Shown here: positions 44,252-53,543 of the stretch, one piece after another
How the letters are laid out: every line of letters starts with the position of its first letter
How positions within the stretch are numbered: position 1 is the first letter of the stretch
Source: UBA1181 sp045601045
Lineage (GTDB): Bacteria; Bacteroidota; Bacteroidia; Bacteroidales; Paludibacteraceae
Length of the DNA stretch: 64,000 nucleotides
NCBI GenBank assembly: GCA_045601045.1
Contig: JAZRZA010000027.1
Span: 58,123 to 122,122, forward strand
Direction of reading: 5' to 3'
The notes under the pieces: model-generated
Told to the model about the DNA's origin: nothing
Seen by the model: the letters and a program-made list of their open reading frames with translations, nothing else
The model's database searches: none
Program-made: the position numbers and the translations under genes

Positions 44252-47200
44252 TCAGACCGCCTCATTGGTTGATTTCTTTCGTTCAAAACGCAAGTTTTCA
44301 GGCTTCGAAGCACACTGTTCCGCAAGCAGGAGTTGCTCCTCATCCGCTACCTCCGCCACAATTAACAAATGTTTTTTGGTCAAAGCGGCCAACAAAGAGA
44401 ACTCTCCTTGTCCGCTCTCCTCGATACGGGTTTCCCCTTCGTCTGGCAAAACGGCAATACGCTCCTTCATCTGACCAAGGGTCGCCAAAGCCGCTTTCGC
44501 ACGTTGCTCCACCTCTCGTCCTTTGTAGATATAATTATGGTAAACCAAATCTTTGAAATAGTCTGGCGTCTCAATCTCTTTCACCATCGCCTCGTACTCC
44601 TTCTCGTAATAGTGTTGTGTCAATTGCGCGCACTTCAAAGACCTCACCTCTTTTCTAAATGGATGTTCCGGCGTGATCCTTGGCAGAACCTTCACGTCCG
44701 CCCTACCCTTGCGCAACAAAAATTCCTGTTTCGGGAAGAAATGACCAATGCCATGAATCATCAATGGAATAATATCCACTCCGAATTTCTCCGCCAAATG
44801 GAAAGCACCCTTGTGAAAACGCAAAATGGAACAATCCGCCGAACGGGTTCCCTCCGGGAAAATCAAGATGGAATAACCACGATCCAAGGCTTGCTTCAAC
44901 TCTTCTTCATGCTGTTCCAAACCGTCAGAGACAGGCAAGAAATCCGCATAACGAATAATCCAACCGTAGAATGGACAATTCCAAACCCACTTATTGGTCA
45001 AACAGACGATTTTAGGCGAGAGCATTAAAGTATAGAGCAAGTCCAAATGGGACTGGTGGTTGCAGATAATGATACCAGGGCGTTCGAAATCCTCCTTATC
45101 TGGATTATCCACATGGCAAGGCACACCTGGCATCAACTTCACTAAAAGTCGGAACACCTCGCACAAACGTCTGTGGTAGAATCGTTTATGAGACTCCGAC
45201 TTACCCCCTATCGTCAAAACGAAGAATCCCAAGAGCGTCAAATAAATCGTTCCGAGGAAGAAAACCAAGAAACTCACAATGGTCAACAAGAGGTTTCTCA
45301 AAGTGATAGGCATCAAACGAGCCTTCCCCTTTGCCTTGGTCAACCAATTAAAGAGCAACGGAGGGAAGAAATAGGCCATCAATATCACAGAAAACATGCC
45401 GACAATGGTCACCTCCGCCAATGAGTGCATGGCGGGATGCTTCGCGAATATCAGCACACCGATACCGATGAACATAATCAAGGCGGAAAGCATCACCGAG
45501 TTTTTATATGAGGCCAAGACTCTCTTTCCGTATGCATATTCGTGCATCAACCCTTCAGTCACGAATATCGTATAATCATCTCCCTGACCAAAGATGAAGG
45601 TGGCCAATATCACATTCACGATATTGAACTTCATATCAAAGAGCCCCATCAGACCAAGGATCCAAATCCACGCCACTGTCAAAGGAACGAAGGAGAGCAT
45701 CGCCAACTCCACGCGACCGAAGGATACCAGAAGGAAGAGAAACACAATGCAACCACAGATATATAACACACGGTTGAAATCATCCGACAAGGAATCCACC
45801 AATCGATTCAACAAGGAACGTCCGTCAAAAGAAAAGAGATGATCGTCCACACCATTCAAAGCGGCCATCACCTGATCCGTTTGCTCCGATGGGTGTTCCA
45901 AAATGGCGTAGACAAACCAGTTTCCATCCTCCTCCATCACGTAATTTTTAGCGACTTGACGCATCAAGGCATCGAAATGCCCCTCCTCCGCCACTTCATA
46001 ATTTTTATTCACCATCGCATAGAAAGGAGCGAACGCCTCTGCACTGAACCCGCTCTCCACAGCCGACTTTTGGATGCGCGCCACCGCATCGGGATGGCTA
46101 CGCCAATACTCATTCCACAAAGCGACAGATTCCGCCTGCTTTTCACGGGAAGGGAAGAAAATGCTGATTCCCGACACCTTTGAAATCAGGCCACTTCGTT
46201 GCAACGAATCCAGACGGAGCGACGCCGTCTCATAATGGTTCAACGCCTCATCCAAGGTGGCACCCTCCACCACACAGAAGCTCTTCGCCTGATCCGACTC
46301 CGTCTCTTCCGTCAATTTCGCCATACGCGCCCGTTGATCAGGTGTCATATAGTTGATGGCGCCCATATTGGTCTCAAAAGTTGGTTTCAAACTAAAATAA
46401 CACAATGGAATCGTCATCAGCAGAATCAAAGCCACCGCCACTCGGCTCTTCTCCAATTCGAAGCCAGCGACCTTACCGAACATCAACTCTCTTCTCTTGT
46501 TTCCTTTAAACAAGCTACCCGCAAAAAGATGTGGCAAAAAGAACATAACAAAGAAGATGGTGCCGACCAAAAGCAACGCGGCAAAGAGCCCCATGTCTCG
46601 CATCGCGTCCGAACTGATAAAGAGCAAACTCAAAAAGGCACCAACCGTGGTGATGTTTCCCGTCACCAAAGGTTCCACAATGTCGTTGATCGCCTCCGAA
46701 CGGGTATGTCCATCTTTGATATGCGCCAAGAAATGGAGCGGATAGTTCACGGCTATGCCCACAATAATGGAACCAATTCCCACCGCTATCACAGAGACAT
46801 TATCCTGGGAAAGCGCTAAAAAGGCCATCGCGAAGAGAAGGCCAAAGGAGATGGAGAAGAGAATCAACAAGATGGCGCGCCAATCACGATAGAAGGCGAA
46901 CAACAGCACCACAATCAAGGTCAAGGCAACCGCCGTGGTCCATATACTGTCCCACTTGATCTGCTCCGCATTGCCAATCGAAATGGCGGCAGGACCTATA
47001 TAAGTGACAGCGACGTGATGAGTCTCCATCACATATCGAGCAGTCTCATCGATGGAGGCCAACCATATCTTATTCTGCCTTGTCTCGCTAGAAGGTGTCT
47101 GCGAAGTGATAGGCACCATAATGGCTTTCCCATCCTTATCAAGCAGATAGCCATCACGCATGTTCTCTCCATCCGAAGGTCGCAATTCATTCAACTTGCG

Positions 47201-47758
47201 CAAGACTGGATTGGATAGACGAAGCGGATCACGCACCACCACCTCTTGCATAAAACCACTCATCTGCGAATACATCAAAGAGAGGTTGGAGGCCATCACC
47301 TGTGCCATCGCGCTGTCTGACCAAAGCGAATCAATTCTTTTATAACCCTCTTTTTCAAGATAATAAGGAAGGTTCTCCAAGACGAAGTTCATCGTCTCGA
47401 AAACACGGTCGCCATCCGCCTTCACAAAAATCTCATCCGTAAGATTCAATGAATCTACCGAGCGCAAATGCGCAGCAAAGGTATCCGTCGCACGCTCCAA
47501 CAAGGAGAAGTCGGGAGAAACCGAGGTATCTGGCATAGAGAAATAGACCATCACACGGTTGGACGAGCTAAAACGCTGAAACGCCTGGTTCACCTTTTCG
47601 TCTGACTTGCTAGTAGGAAGGAATTTACTAATATCCTCCGCAAAACGGATTTTCGTGACCGCCGCCACCAACAACACAGAGACGATGCACAATATGATTT
47701 TAAGCAAGGAACGACGCTCCTCAAAGAAGAGAAAAGCCCTTTTGATAAGATTCTTCAT
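44252..47758 (-). CDS. MMPL/RND-type transporter fused to a PlsC-like acyltransferase
   Basis: A 1168-residue fusion. The MMPL half (about 1-850) has a membrane helix at 18-38, then two six-helix bundles separated by periplasmic domains; KSDEKVNQAFQRFSSSNRV and GSIIVGIAVNYPLHFLAHIK, later IFGQGDDYTIFVTEG, match the family (the last motif lies in the second bundle). The C-terminal part (about 890-1120) is a 1-acyl-glycerol-phosphate acyltransferase domain: NHQSHLDLLY (HX4D), FPEGTRS and LMIHGIGHFF. In related Bacteroidetes such fusions occur in aryl-polyene or flexirubin-type lipid clusters, where export and acylation are linked. Here no cluster surrounds it; only the orphan ACP at 27180 hints at the pathway. 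Confidence 0.88.
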   Translation of the reverse strand: MKNLIKRAFLFFEERRSLLKIILCIVSVLLVAAVTKIRFAEDISKFLPTSKSDEKVNQAFQRFSSSNRVMVYFSMPDTSVSPDFSLLERATDTFAAHLRSVDSLNLTDEIFVKADGDRVFETMNFVLENLPYYLEKEGYKRIDSLWSDSAMAQVMASNLSLMYSQMSGFMQEVVVRDPLRLSNPVLRKLNELRPSDGENMRDGYLLDKDGKAIMVPITSQTPSSETRQNKIWLASIDETARYVMETHHVAVTYIGPAAISIGNAEQIKWDSIWTTAVALTLIVVLLFAFYRDWRAILLILFSISFGLLFAMAFLALSQDNVSVIAVGIGSIIVGIAVNYPLHFLAHIKDGHTRSEAINDIVEPLVTGNITTVGAFLSLLFISSDAMRDMGLFAALLLVGTIFFVMFFLPHLFAGSLFKGNKRRELMFGKVAGFELEKSRVAVALILLMTIPLCYFSLKPTFETNMGAINYMTPDQRARMAKLTEETESDQAKSFCVVEGATLDEALNHYETASLRLDSLQRSGLISKVSGISIFFPSREKQAESVALWNEYWRSHPDAVARIQKSAVESGFSAEAFAPFYAMVNKNYEVAEEGHFDALMRQVAKNYVMEEDGNWFVYAILEHPSEQTDQVMAALNGVDDHLFSFDGRSLLNRLVDSLSDDFNRVLYICGCIVFLFLLVSFGRVELAMLSFVPLTVAWIWILGLMGLFDMKFNIVNVILATFIFGQGDDYTIFVTEGLMHEYAYGKRVLASYKNSVMLSALIMFIGIGVLIFAKHPAMHSLAEVTIVGMFSVILMAYFFPPLLFNWLTKAKGKARLMPITLRNLLLTIVSFLVFFLGTIYLTLLGFFVLTIGGKSESHKRFYHRRLCEVFRLLVKLMPGVPCHVDNPDKEDFERPGIIICNHQSHLDLLYTLMLSPKIVCLTNKWVWNCPFYGWIIRYADFLPVSDGLEQHEEELKQALDRGYSILIFPEGTRSADCSILRFHKGAFHLAEKFGVDIIPLMIHGIGHFFPKQEFLLRKGRADVKVLPRITPEHPFRKEVRSLKCAQLTQHYYEKEYEAMVKEIETPDYFKDLVYHNYIYKGREVEQRAKAALATLGQMKERIAVLPDEGETRIEESGQGEFSLLAALTKKHLLIVAEVADEEQLLLAEQCASKPENLRFERKKSTNEAV

Positions 47759-47970
47759 CGACGATTATTCTGGATGATTGTTCTGAATATCTACTTTTTT
47801 CCGCAATGTTTTCACATTGTCTTCGCAAAGGTAGGAAAATTTGGCCATTCCCCAATGAATGGGAATCGCTTCACCAATGTCAAAAAACTGAACTTCACGC
47901 AACTAAATAGAAAGGCGAGCATACACAAATGAGACTTTTTTCATTTTTTAACAAAAAACATACGCAAATA

Positions 47971-48002
47971 TTTGGTTTTAACCGGAAGAGGCAGTACTTT
48001 TG
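47971..48002 (+). promoter_or_regulatory. Promoter of initiator tRNA
   Basis: TTTG (47971-47974), 20-base spacer, TACTTTTG (47995-48002) followed by C. It lies 30 bases before the tRNA and is a near-ideal promoter. Confidence 0.8.
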
Positions 48003-48031
48003 CACCACGATTTCGGAAGATATCGGTTATA

Positions 48032-48104
48032 TGCGGGATGGAGCAGTTGGCAGCTCGTTGGGCTCATAACCCAAAGGTCACAAGTTCGAGTCTTGTTCCC
48101 GCAA
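48032..48104 (+). tRNA. tRNA-Met (CAT), initiator type
   Basis: Acceptor TGCGGGA/TCCCGCA, D-arm GAGC/GCTC, anticodon loop CTCATAA in stem TTGGG/CCCAA with three G-C pairs beside the loop, T-arm ACAAG/CTTGT. The three G-C pairs are the initiator mark. The 1-72 position is U-A rather than a mismatch. CCA is not encoded. Confidence 0.9.
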
Positions 48105-48117
48105 CACAGAAACAACA

Positions 48118-48153
48118 GAGGACCTCAATAGAAATATTGAGGTTTTTTTGTGC
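48118..48153 (+). terminator. Intrinsic terminator of initiator tRNA
   Basis: ACCTCAAT pairs with ATTGAGGT around AGAAAT, followed by seven T. Confidence 0.85.
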
Positions 48154-48241
48154 TTTTTCGTCTGAAAAAATTTCAAAAAAGAAAAAAATACATTTTCTTT
48201 GCATTCAGAAATAACAAGTTTAACTGATAATAAAGTTTAAA

Positions 48242-48415
48242 ATGAAGAATATTTTAGCATACGTTGGTATTATCATCATCCTTGTCGGAGTATTGTTCCT
48301 TGGTCTTCACCATGCGGACATCATCAAAGGTAACGGAACTTTGGCCACCGCCGCAGTTCTATTCATCGTTGGTTTAGGTGCTCAAATCGCTATCAACAAA
48401 TACCTTGACAAATAA
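48242..48415 (+). CDS. 57-residue two-helix membrane protein
   Basis: Too short for standard length cut-offs, but well supported: ATG start, A-rich upstream sequence, codon use like its neighbours, a stop just before a strong terminator. Two hydrophobic segments, LAYVGIIIILVGVLFLGL (about 5-22) and LATAAVLFIVGLGAQIAI (about 34-51), flank a short loop HHADIIKGNG; the C-terminus NKYLDK is polar. Function is unknown. It has its own region between the tRNA terminator and the convergent hairpin at 48433. Confidence 0.75.
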   Translation: MKNILAYVGIIIILVGVLFLGLHHADIIKGNGTLATAAVLFIVGLGAQIAINKYLDK

Positions 48416-48432
48416 TACCATTTGGAGAGAGA

Positions 48433-48480
48433 AAAAAAAAGAAAGGGCGTCGTTTCTAAGAAGCGACGCCCTTTCTTTTC
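48433..48480. terminator. Bidirectional terminator between 57-residue gene and S4-domain gene
   Basis: AAAGAAAGGGCGTCG(CTT-like) arm pairs with CGACGCCCTTTCTTT around TTTCTAAGAAG, giving a stem of about 15 bp with A-rich and T-rich flanks; serves both converging genes. Confidence 0.9.
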
Positions 48481-48493
48481 CGGCCAAACGAGG

Positions 48494-48715
48494 TTACGCT
48501 TTCACCGTGATCTCAAAATCCGCGAAGCGAATCACATCGCCAGCGACAATCTTCGCCCGCTTACGCAATTCAACCTCTCCGTTTCGGATCACCATTCCTT
48601 CCGTCACGACACGTTGCGCTTCGCTGCCGGAATAGACAACACGAACGGCTTTCAACAATTGAATCAACGGGACAAAAGTCTCTCCCTCTCGCAAAGTAAA
48701 TTGTATCTTCTCCAT
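48494..48715 (-). CDS. S4-domain RNA-binding protein (YbcJ-like)
   Basis: A 73-residue protein: ETFVPLIQLLKAVRVVYSG, VVTEGMVIRNGEVELRKR and AKIVAGDVIRFADFEI form a complete S4 fold. YbcJ-like proteins are small RNA-binding factors of uncertain role, perhaps with ribosomes. ATG 48715 (MEKIQFTLREG) fits the family; an upstream ATG at 48775 would add 20 residues. Confidence 0.88.
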   Translation of the reverse strand: MEKIQFTLREGETFVPLIQLLKAVRVVYSGSEAQRVVTEGMVIRNGEVELRKRAKIVAGDVIRFADFEITVKA

Positions 48716-48845
48716 TAGACCTAACAGGGCATCCCCAAGTTTAAATTTGTTATCAAAATCAAAATCTATTATCACTTATTGATATTTCGTGAGTGATTTC
48801 ATAGAATTAAACATGCGAATTTACAAATTAATATTGGATAATTTC

Positions 48846-48853
48846 TAACTTTG
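48846..48853 (+). promoter_or_regulatory. -7 promoter element of proC
   Basis: TAACTTTG matches TAnnTTTG, 48 bases before the proC ATG. Confidence 0.5.
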
Positions 48854-48900
48854 TGAGTTCATAGAAACAGATCTAGGAAGACAAAATATAACATAACGAT

Positions 48901-49680
48901 ATGAAAATAGCATTCATTGGAGCCGGAAACATGGGAGGCGCCATCGTAAAAGGACTTATTGTCAGCAAGGCTTGCAAAGCCGACGAAATCTTTGTAGCAG
49001 ACGCAAGCGAAGAGGCATTGAAGAATATATCTTCTTTCAGCAAAGGCAAAATCTTCACCACAACCGATAACTGCGCAGCCGTAAAACAAGCGGATTACGT
49101 GGTAATCGCCGTAAAACCTTGGTTGGTGGATACCGTTGTGGAGGGCATCAAGTCGACCATCACGCCAAAACAAACCATCATTTCCATCGCCGCAGGTGTC
49201 GAGTTGAGCCACATCGCGGAGATGATCGGCAAAGAGTACTCTTTGTTCAGAGTATTGCCTAATACAGCTGTCGCCCTATTGGCAGGCATGAACTTCGTCA
49301 GTTCGTTGAACGCCAGCAAGGAGCAAGAGGAGGTGGTACTTGGATTGTTTAACAAGCTAGGAAGAGCCATCATCATCCCAGAGAAGCAAATGGCAGCCTT
49401 CACTTCCGTATCATCATGCGGTATCGCTTACGCATTGCGTTACTTGCGTGCCGCTACCGAAGGTGCGGTCGAACTAGGCATCCGTCCAGACATCGCGCAA
49501 GAGGTGATCGCGCAGACCATGATCGGAGCAGCGGAGTTGATCCTCAAAAACAAGACCAACGCCGAATACGAAATCGATAAGGTAACCACCCCTGGCGGAT
49601 GGACCATCAAGGGACTCAACGCCATGGAGGAACATGGGTTCACCAACGCCGTGATCAAAGGCATCAAGGCAAACAACTAA
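48901..49680 (+). CDS. proC: Pyrroline-5-carboxylate reductase
   Basis: A 259-residue enzyme for the last step of proline synthesis. NAD(P)H-binding IAFIGAGNMGGAIVKG at the N-terminus; VLPNTAVALLAGM, and the C-terminal signature KVTTPGGWTIKGLNAME. proB is 6.5 kb away at 56236 and proA is not in the window. The cupin regulator follows after 44 bp. Confidence 0.96.
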   Translation: MKIAFIGAGNMGGAIVKGLIVSKACKADEIFVADASEEALKNISSFSKGKIFTTTDNCAAVKQADYVVIAVKPWLVDTVVEGIKSTITPKQTIISIAAGVELSHIAEMIGKEYSLFRVLPNTAVALLAGMNFVSSLNASKEQEEVVLGLFNKLGRAIIIPEKQMAAFTSVSSCGIAYALRYLRAATEGAVELGIRPDIAQEVIAQTMIGAAELILKNKTNAEYEIDKVTTPGGWTIKGLNAMEEHGFTNAVIKGIKANN

Positions 49681-49724
49681 AATTTTAGTTTCCCCTAAAT
49701 GATTTTAACCTTAATCTAAATATT

Positions 49725-50276
49725 ATGGTAAACGAGCAAATCAAACAAATCGCCATGCGCATGAAAGGTCTTCGCGAAGACCTCGAAATGTCATTAGGAC
49801 AAATGGCAGAGATCTGCACCGTGTCACAAGAGGAGTACGCGGCATACGAGAGCGGAGAGAAGGACATTCCAGTTAGCATCCTCCACTGCATCTCACAAAA
49901 ATGCAACATCGAGATGACCTCCCTTCTCTTCGGAGAGGATCCCCACATGAAGACCTACTACCTCACCCGCAAGGGAGAAGGAACAGCCATGGAGCGTACC
50001 AAGGCTTATAAGTACCAATCATTGGCAGCAGGATTCATCGACCGCAAGGCCGATCCATTCGTCGTGGCGGTAGAACCAAACGATGCGCCTATCCACCTCA
50101 ACTCACACCCGGGACAGGAGTTCAACATGGTGTTGGAGGGAAGCATGTTGCTTAGCATCAACGGCAAAGAGCTCACCTTGAATGAGGGAGACAGCATCTA
50201 CTTTGATTCCAACAAGTTACACGGCATGAAGGCCTTGAACAACAAGCCAGTGAAATTCCTTGCCGTTATCCTTTAA
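49725..50276 (+). CDS. XRE-type regulator with cupin domain
   Basis: A 183-residue transcription factor. N-terminal helix-turn-helix about 8-65 (LREDLEMSLGQMAEICTVSQ), C-terminal cupin_2 about 105-180 (HPGQEFNMVLEGSMLLSING, GDSIYFDSNKLHGM). Such regulators sense small metabolites. It lies 31 bp upstream of an acyl-CoA ligase gene and probably controls it. Confidence 0.92.
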   Translation: MVNEQIKQIAMRMKGLREDLEMSLGQMAEICTVSQEEYAAYESGEKDIPVSILHCISQKCNIEMTSLLFGEDPHMKTYYLTRKGEGTAMERTKAYKYQSLAAGFIDRKADPFVVAVEPNDAPIHLNSHPGQEFNMVLEGSMLLSINGKELTLNEGDSIYFDSNKLHGMKALNNKPVKFLAVIL

Positions 50277-50307
50277 TCATCGCAATTAATCCTAAATCAT
50301 AATAACA

Positions 50308-51960
50308 ATGTTAGAAAGATTTCTCGAAAAAGTTCACTTTGATAACTTAGATGATTTCAAAGAGAACTTCAAGATAAAGGTGCCTGAGAACTTCAACTTC
50401 GCATACGATGTGATGGATGAGTGGGCAGCCTTGAAACCAGACAAATTGGCCCTTCTTTGGACCAACGACAAAGGAGAAGAGATCCGTTTCTCTTTCGCAG
50501 ACCTCAAGAGAGAGACGGACAAAACCGCCTCATATTTCCAATCCCTAGGCATTGGCAAAGGCGATATGGTGATGTTGATCTTGAAACGTCGCTATGAGTT
50601 CTGGCTTTCCGTTTTGGCGCTTCACAAGATTGGCGCGGTTGTGATTCCAGCCACCCACTTGTTGACCAAAAAGGATATCGTTTACCGTGCGACTGCCGCA
50701 GATATCAAGGCCATCGTCGCAGTAGGTGACGATTTAATTATCGGACATGTGAACGACGCGCTCCCAGAGTCTCCTTCCGTAAAGAAGTGTATCTCCATCG
50801 GTCCTAGCGTTCCTGCAGGATGGGAGGATTTCCACAAGGGAATTGAGTCGGCCGCTCCGTTTGTCCGTCCCGCTAAGAACAGCAACGACGACATCATGTT
50901 GATGTACTTCACCTCCGGCACCACCGGTAACCCTAAGATGGTGGCTCACTCATTCACCTATCCATTGGGTCACATCGCCACGGGTAAGTATTGGCACAAT
51001 TTGGACGAGAACAGCTTGCACCTTACCGTAGCCGATACAGGTTGGGGTAAGGCTGCTTGGGGTAAGCTTTACGGACAATGGTTCTCTGAGGCTACCGTGT
51101 TCGTTTACGACCACGAGAAGTTCACCCCTGCTGATATGTTGGCCATGATCGAGAAATACCAAATCACCTCTTTCTGCGCGCCTCCGACTGTATTCCGCTT
51201 TATGATCCGCGAGGATTTGAAGAAATACAACTTGAAGTCGTTGAAATATTGCACCATCGCCGGCGAGCCTTTGAACCCTTCTGTTTACGAGACCTTCTTG
51301 CAAGAGACTGGCATCAAGTTGATGGAGGGATTCGGACAGACAGAGACCACCATCACCATCGGAACCTTCCCTTGGATGGAGCCTAAACCAGGATCAATGG
51401 GTATCTTCAACCCAGCTTACGATATGGACCTCATCGCGCCAGACGGCCACTCCGTAGAGGATGGCGAACATGGTGAGATCGTCCTTCGCACCGATAAATG
51501 GAGACCAGTTGGTTTGTTCAAGGAGTATTACCGCGACGCGAAGAAGACCGAAGAGGTATTCCACGACAATATCTACCACACAGGTGACGTGGCATGGCGT
51601 GACGAGGATGGTTACATGTGGTTCGTCGGTAGAACCGACGATGTGATCAAGAGTTCCGGTTACCGTATCGGTCCATTCGAGGTGGAGAGTGCCTTGATGA
51701 CCCACCCAGCCGTTGTGGAGTGCGCCATCACAGGCGTGCCTGATGAGGTGCGTGGACAAGTCGTGAAGGCTACCATCGTGCTCTCCAAGGAGTACAAATC
51801 ACGTGCGGGTGAAGAGTTAATCAAGGAGATCCAAGACCACGTGAAGAAGACCACCGCTCCATACAAGTACCCACGCGTGGTGGAGTTTGTGGATGAACTT
51901 CCAAAGACCATCAGTGGTAAGATCAAGAGAACTGACATCAGGAAGGATGGTCAGAAATAA
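50308..51960 (+). CDS. AMP-forming acyl-CoA ligase
   Basis: A 550-residue member of the ANL superfamily, closest to medium-chain/acetyl-CoA synthetases. P-loop MYFTSGTTGNPKMV, LMEGFGQTETTITI, the hinge/ATP motif YHTGDVAWRDEDGYMWFVGR with DDVIKSSGYRIGPFEVES, and the catalytic Lys in PKTISGKIKR. Activates a carboxylate to its CoA thioester; the chain length is not predictable. Likely cotranscribed with the cupin regulator. A GC-rich hairpin lies at 51971. Confidence 0.93.
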   Translation: MLERFLEKVHFDNLDDFKENFKIKVPENFNFAYDVMDEWAALKPDKLALLWTNDKGEEIRFSFADLKRETDKTASYFQSLGIGKGDMVMLILKRRYEFWLSVLALHKIGAVVIPATHLLTKKDIVYRATAADIKAIVAVGDDLIIGHVNDALPESPSVKKCISIGPSVPAGWEDFHKGIESAAPFVRPAKNSNDDIMLMYFTSGTTGNPKMVAHSFTYPLGHIATGKYWHNLDENSLHLTVADTGWGKAAWGKLYGQWFSEATVFVYDHEKFTPADMLAMIEKYQITSFCAPPTVFRFMIREDLKKYNLKSLKYCTIAGEPLNPSVYETFLQETGIKLMEGFGQTETTITIGTFPWMEPKPGSMGIFNPAYDMDLIAPDGHSVEDGEHGEIVLRTDKWRPVGLFKEYYRDAKKTEEVFHDNIYHTGDVAWRDEDGYMWFVGRTDDVIKSSGYRIGPFEVESALMTHPAVVECAITGVPDEVRGQVVKATIVLSKEYKSRAGEELIKEIQDHVKKTTAPYKYPRVVEFVDELPKTISGKIKRTDIRKDGQK

Positions 51961-51970
51961 GGCGAAAACT

Positions 51971-51996
51971 TAGCGTAGGGCTTGCGCCCTACGCTA
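51971..51996 (+). terminator. Hairpin after the acyl-CoA ligase gene
   Basis: TAGCGTAGGG pairs with CCCTACGCTA around CTTGCG, 11 bases past the stop. There is no T-run, so termination may be partial or factor-dependent. Confidence 0.6.
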
Positions 51997-52037
51997 TCGA
52001 AACGCAATGCATTTTCTGCATTCTTTCACAAAAATAG

Positions 52038-52069
52038 AAGAGACGGAATCTGGAAAGGTTCCGTCTCTT
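52038..52069 (-). terminator. Terminator of abiEii, copy A of a repeated hairpin
   Basis: AAGAGACGGAA pairs with TTCCGTCTCTT around TCTGGAAAGG; on the minus strand a T-rich tail (CTATTTTTGTG) follows. The same hairpin, differing in the loop, is at 53658. Confidence 0.85.
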
Positions 52070-52075
52070 GTTAAT

Positions 52076-52903
52076 TTAACAACCGAATTGAATCATATCA
52101 GACAATTGGAGGAAATAATCATTGGACCAAATGTCAAGCTCCCGTGGGTCGATGACGAAGGGTGCCACATCCTGCTTGACCATCTCTATGTCCGCCGTTG
52201 CCAATCGTTCTTTGAGTTTCTCCACAAACGTCTCCCGGGTGAGTTCCAGTCCGTTAAACTCCTTTGTCCTCGTCTGAAGGTGACAGAAATCCATCGGCAC
52301 CTTATGTCTCACATACCATTCAAAGTCGTACCAATCTCTTCCCTTGATGCGGTTTTTCCACGCTCTGAACATCAGAGCATGCATCTTTCCTGCGTATAGA
52401 CACGGAAGCGTGAAGCACCGTGTCTGGAACGAAAAGGGTAACATAAGCAGTTTCTGTTCAGTGTTGAATCCGAGTGGAGGGTTCGTGTCTACCTCGATCT
52501 TTATCTTTAGGCTTTTCTCTGTCTGGAAAGAGAGGTTGTATACATCCGTGTTATCCTTGAGGAATGCCGACTCCACTTTCCCCATATTATACTTCTCCTT
52601 CTTGGTGATGGTTATCTTCCTCCCAAGCAGTTTCGCCTCCTCAATGATGGAAGGGAAATACTCCTCAAAGTGGAAATCATCGTTCTTCTCAAGTAGAGAG
52701 AAGTCCATATCCTCTGAATAACGGCCAAGTTTATGGAATATACGCAAACAGGTTCCACCGTAGAAGGCGGCATTCTTGAAGAAGCCGCCACGATATAGTC
52801 CACTTAGAACCACCTGCTGCATAACTTCGTATATGGCGTTACGTCTGCCATCCGTTGAGGAAAGGTCATGCTCCTGGAGCATGAAATTATAAATGTCGTT
52901 CAT
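52076..52903 (-). CDS. AbiEii/AbiGii-type nucleotidyltransferase toxin
   Basis: A 275-residue toxin of the type IV toxin-antitoxin/abortive-infection system AbiE. Nucleotidyltransferase signature: FYGGTCLRIFHKLGRYSEDMDFSL (written here as GGTCLRIF and SEDMDFS) with the GG and the D-x-D metal site, then a conserved lysine-rich segment around YAGKMHALMFRAWKNR. In known AbiE the protein blocks phage growth by modifying tRNA or GTP-linked targets. Its start overlaps the antitoxin gene by 17 bases. Confidence 0.9.
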   Translation of the reverse strand: MNDIYNFMLQEHDLSSTDGRRNAIYEVMQQVVLSGLYRGGFFKNAAFYGGTCLRIFHKLGRYSEDMDFSLLEKNDDFHFEEYFPSIIEEAKLLGRKITITKKEKYNMGKVESAFLKDNTDVYNLSFQTEKSLKIKIEVDTNPPLGFNTEQKLLMLPFSFQTRCFTLPCLYAGKMHALMFRAWKNRIKGRDWYDFEWYVRHKVPMDFCHLQTRTKEFNGLELTRETFVEKLKERLATADIEMVKQDVAPFVIDPRELDIWSNDYFLQLSDMIQFGC

Positions 52904-53522
52904 GCTTTATGTACTTTATAAGCGTATTGATGTTTTGTGACTTGCGGCTATATGGCACACACGCCTCCAATATTCCGATATCAAAGGTATCGAGGGCCTC
53001 CATATCGAATCTTATATCCTCCTCAAGAAACACCGCCACATCCTTCATGAATCTCAAATTCACCCCCTTGGTGCAGTTAATCAAATCGCATAGCGACTTC
53101 TCAGGCGTGGCAATCAGGAAGGTCAAACCATCCTCTGTTGTTGGTCTCACGCCAATGGGAAAATAGTCTTTGTCACAATTCACGTAACAGAAATTACCTA
53201 TAGGGGTTTCGAAATCCCTTGAATGCTTAGTCGTCAGGGATTGGGTAAGATGGACACGTTCGGGGATAAGTCCATAATGTCGCAGCGCAGTCTGAAGACT
53301 CACGTAGGATGGACCATAAACATGGTTGGCGATCAGTAAACGATTAAGAGCCTTGCCGGTATAATCCGAGCTTGCCACATATAAACCTCTCTTCAGTCTG
53401 ATTATGATGCCATTCGCCTCCAATCTCCTAGCCTTCTCGTTGATATGTTCCGTTTCAGGAAACAACGAAGAGAGTACATTGAGATCAAATGGGATGGAAC
53501 CGATTTCTGAGAATGGAGTCAT
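52887..53522 (-). CDS. AbiEi-type antitoxin/transcription repressor
   Basis: A 211-residue antitoxin. N-terminal winged helix (LNVLSSLFPETEHINEKARR, GIIIRLKRGLYVAS) and C-terminal AbiEi domain (YVSLQTALRHYGLIPE, KSLCDLINCTKGVNL). I start at ATG 53522 (MTPFSEIGS): the in-frame ATG at 53546 lies inside the predicted -7 promoter element (53551-53544), so it would be upstream of the transcript start. The antitoxin should repress this promoter and neutralise the toxin encoded next. Confidence 0.9.
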   Translation of the reverse strand: MTPFSEIGSIPFDLNVLSSLFPETEHINEKARRLEANGIIIRLKRGLYVASSDYTGKALNRLLIANHVYGPSYVSLQTALRHYGLIPERVHLTQSLTTKHSRDFETPIGNFCYVNCDKDYFPIGVRPTTEDGLTFLIATPEKSLCDLINCTKGVNLRFMKDVAVFLEEDIRFDMEALDTFDIGILEACVPYSRKSQNINTLIKYIKHERHL

Positions 53523-53543
53523 TGCTTTCAAGTTAAACACTTG

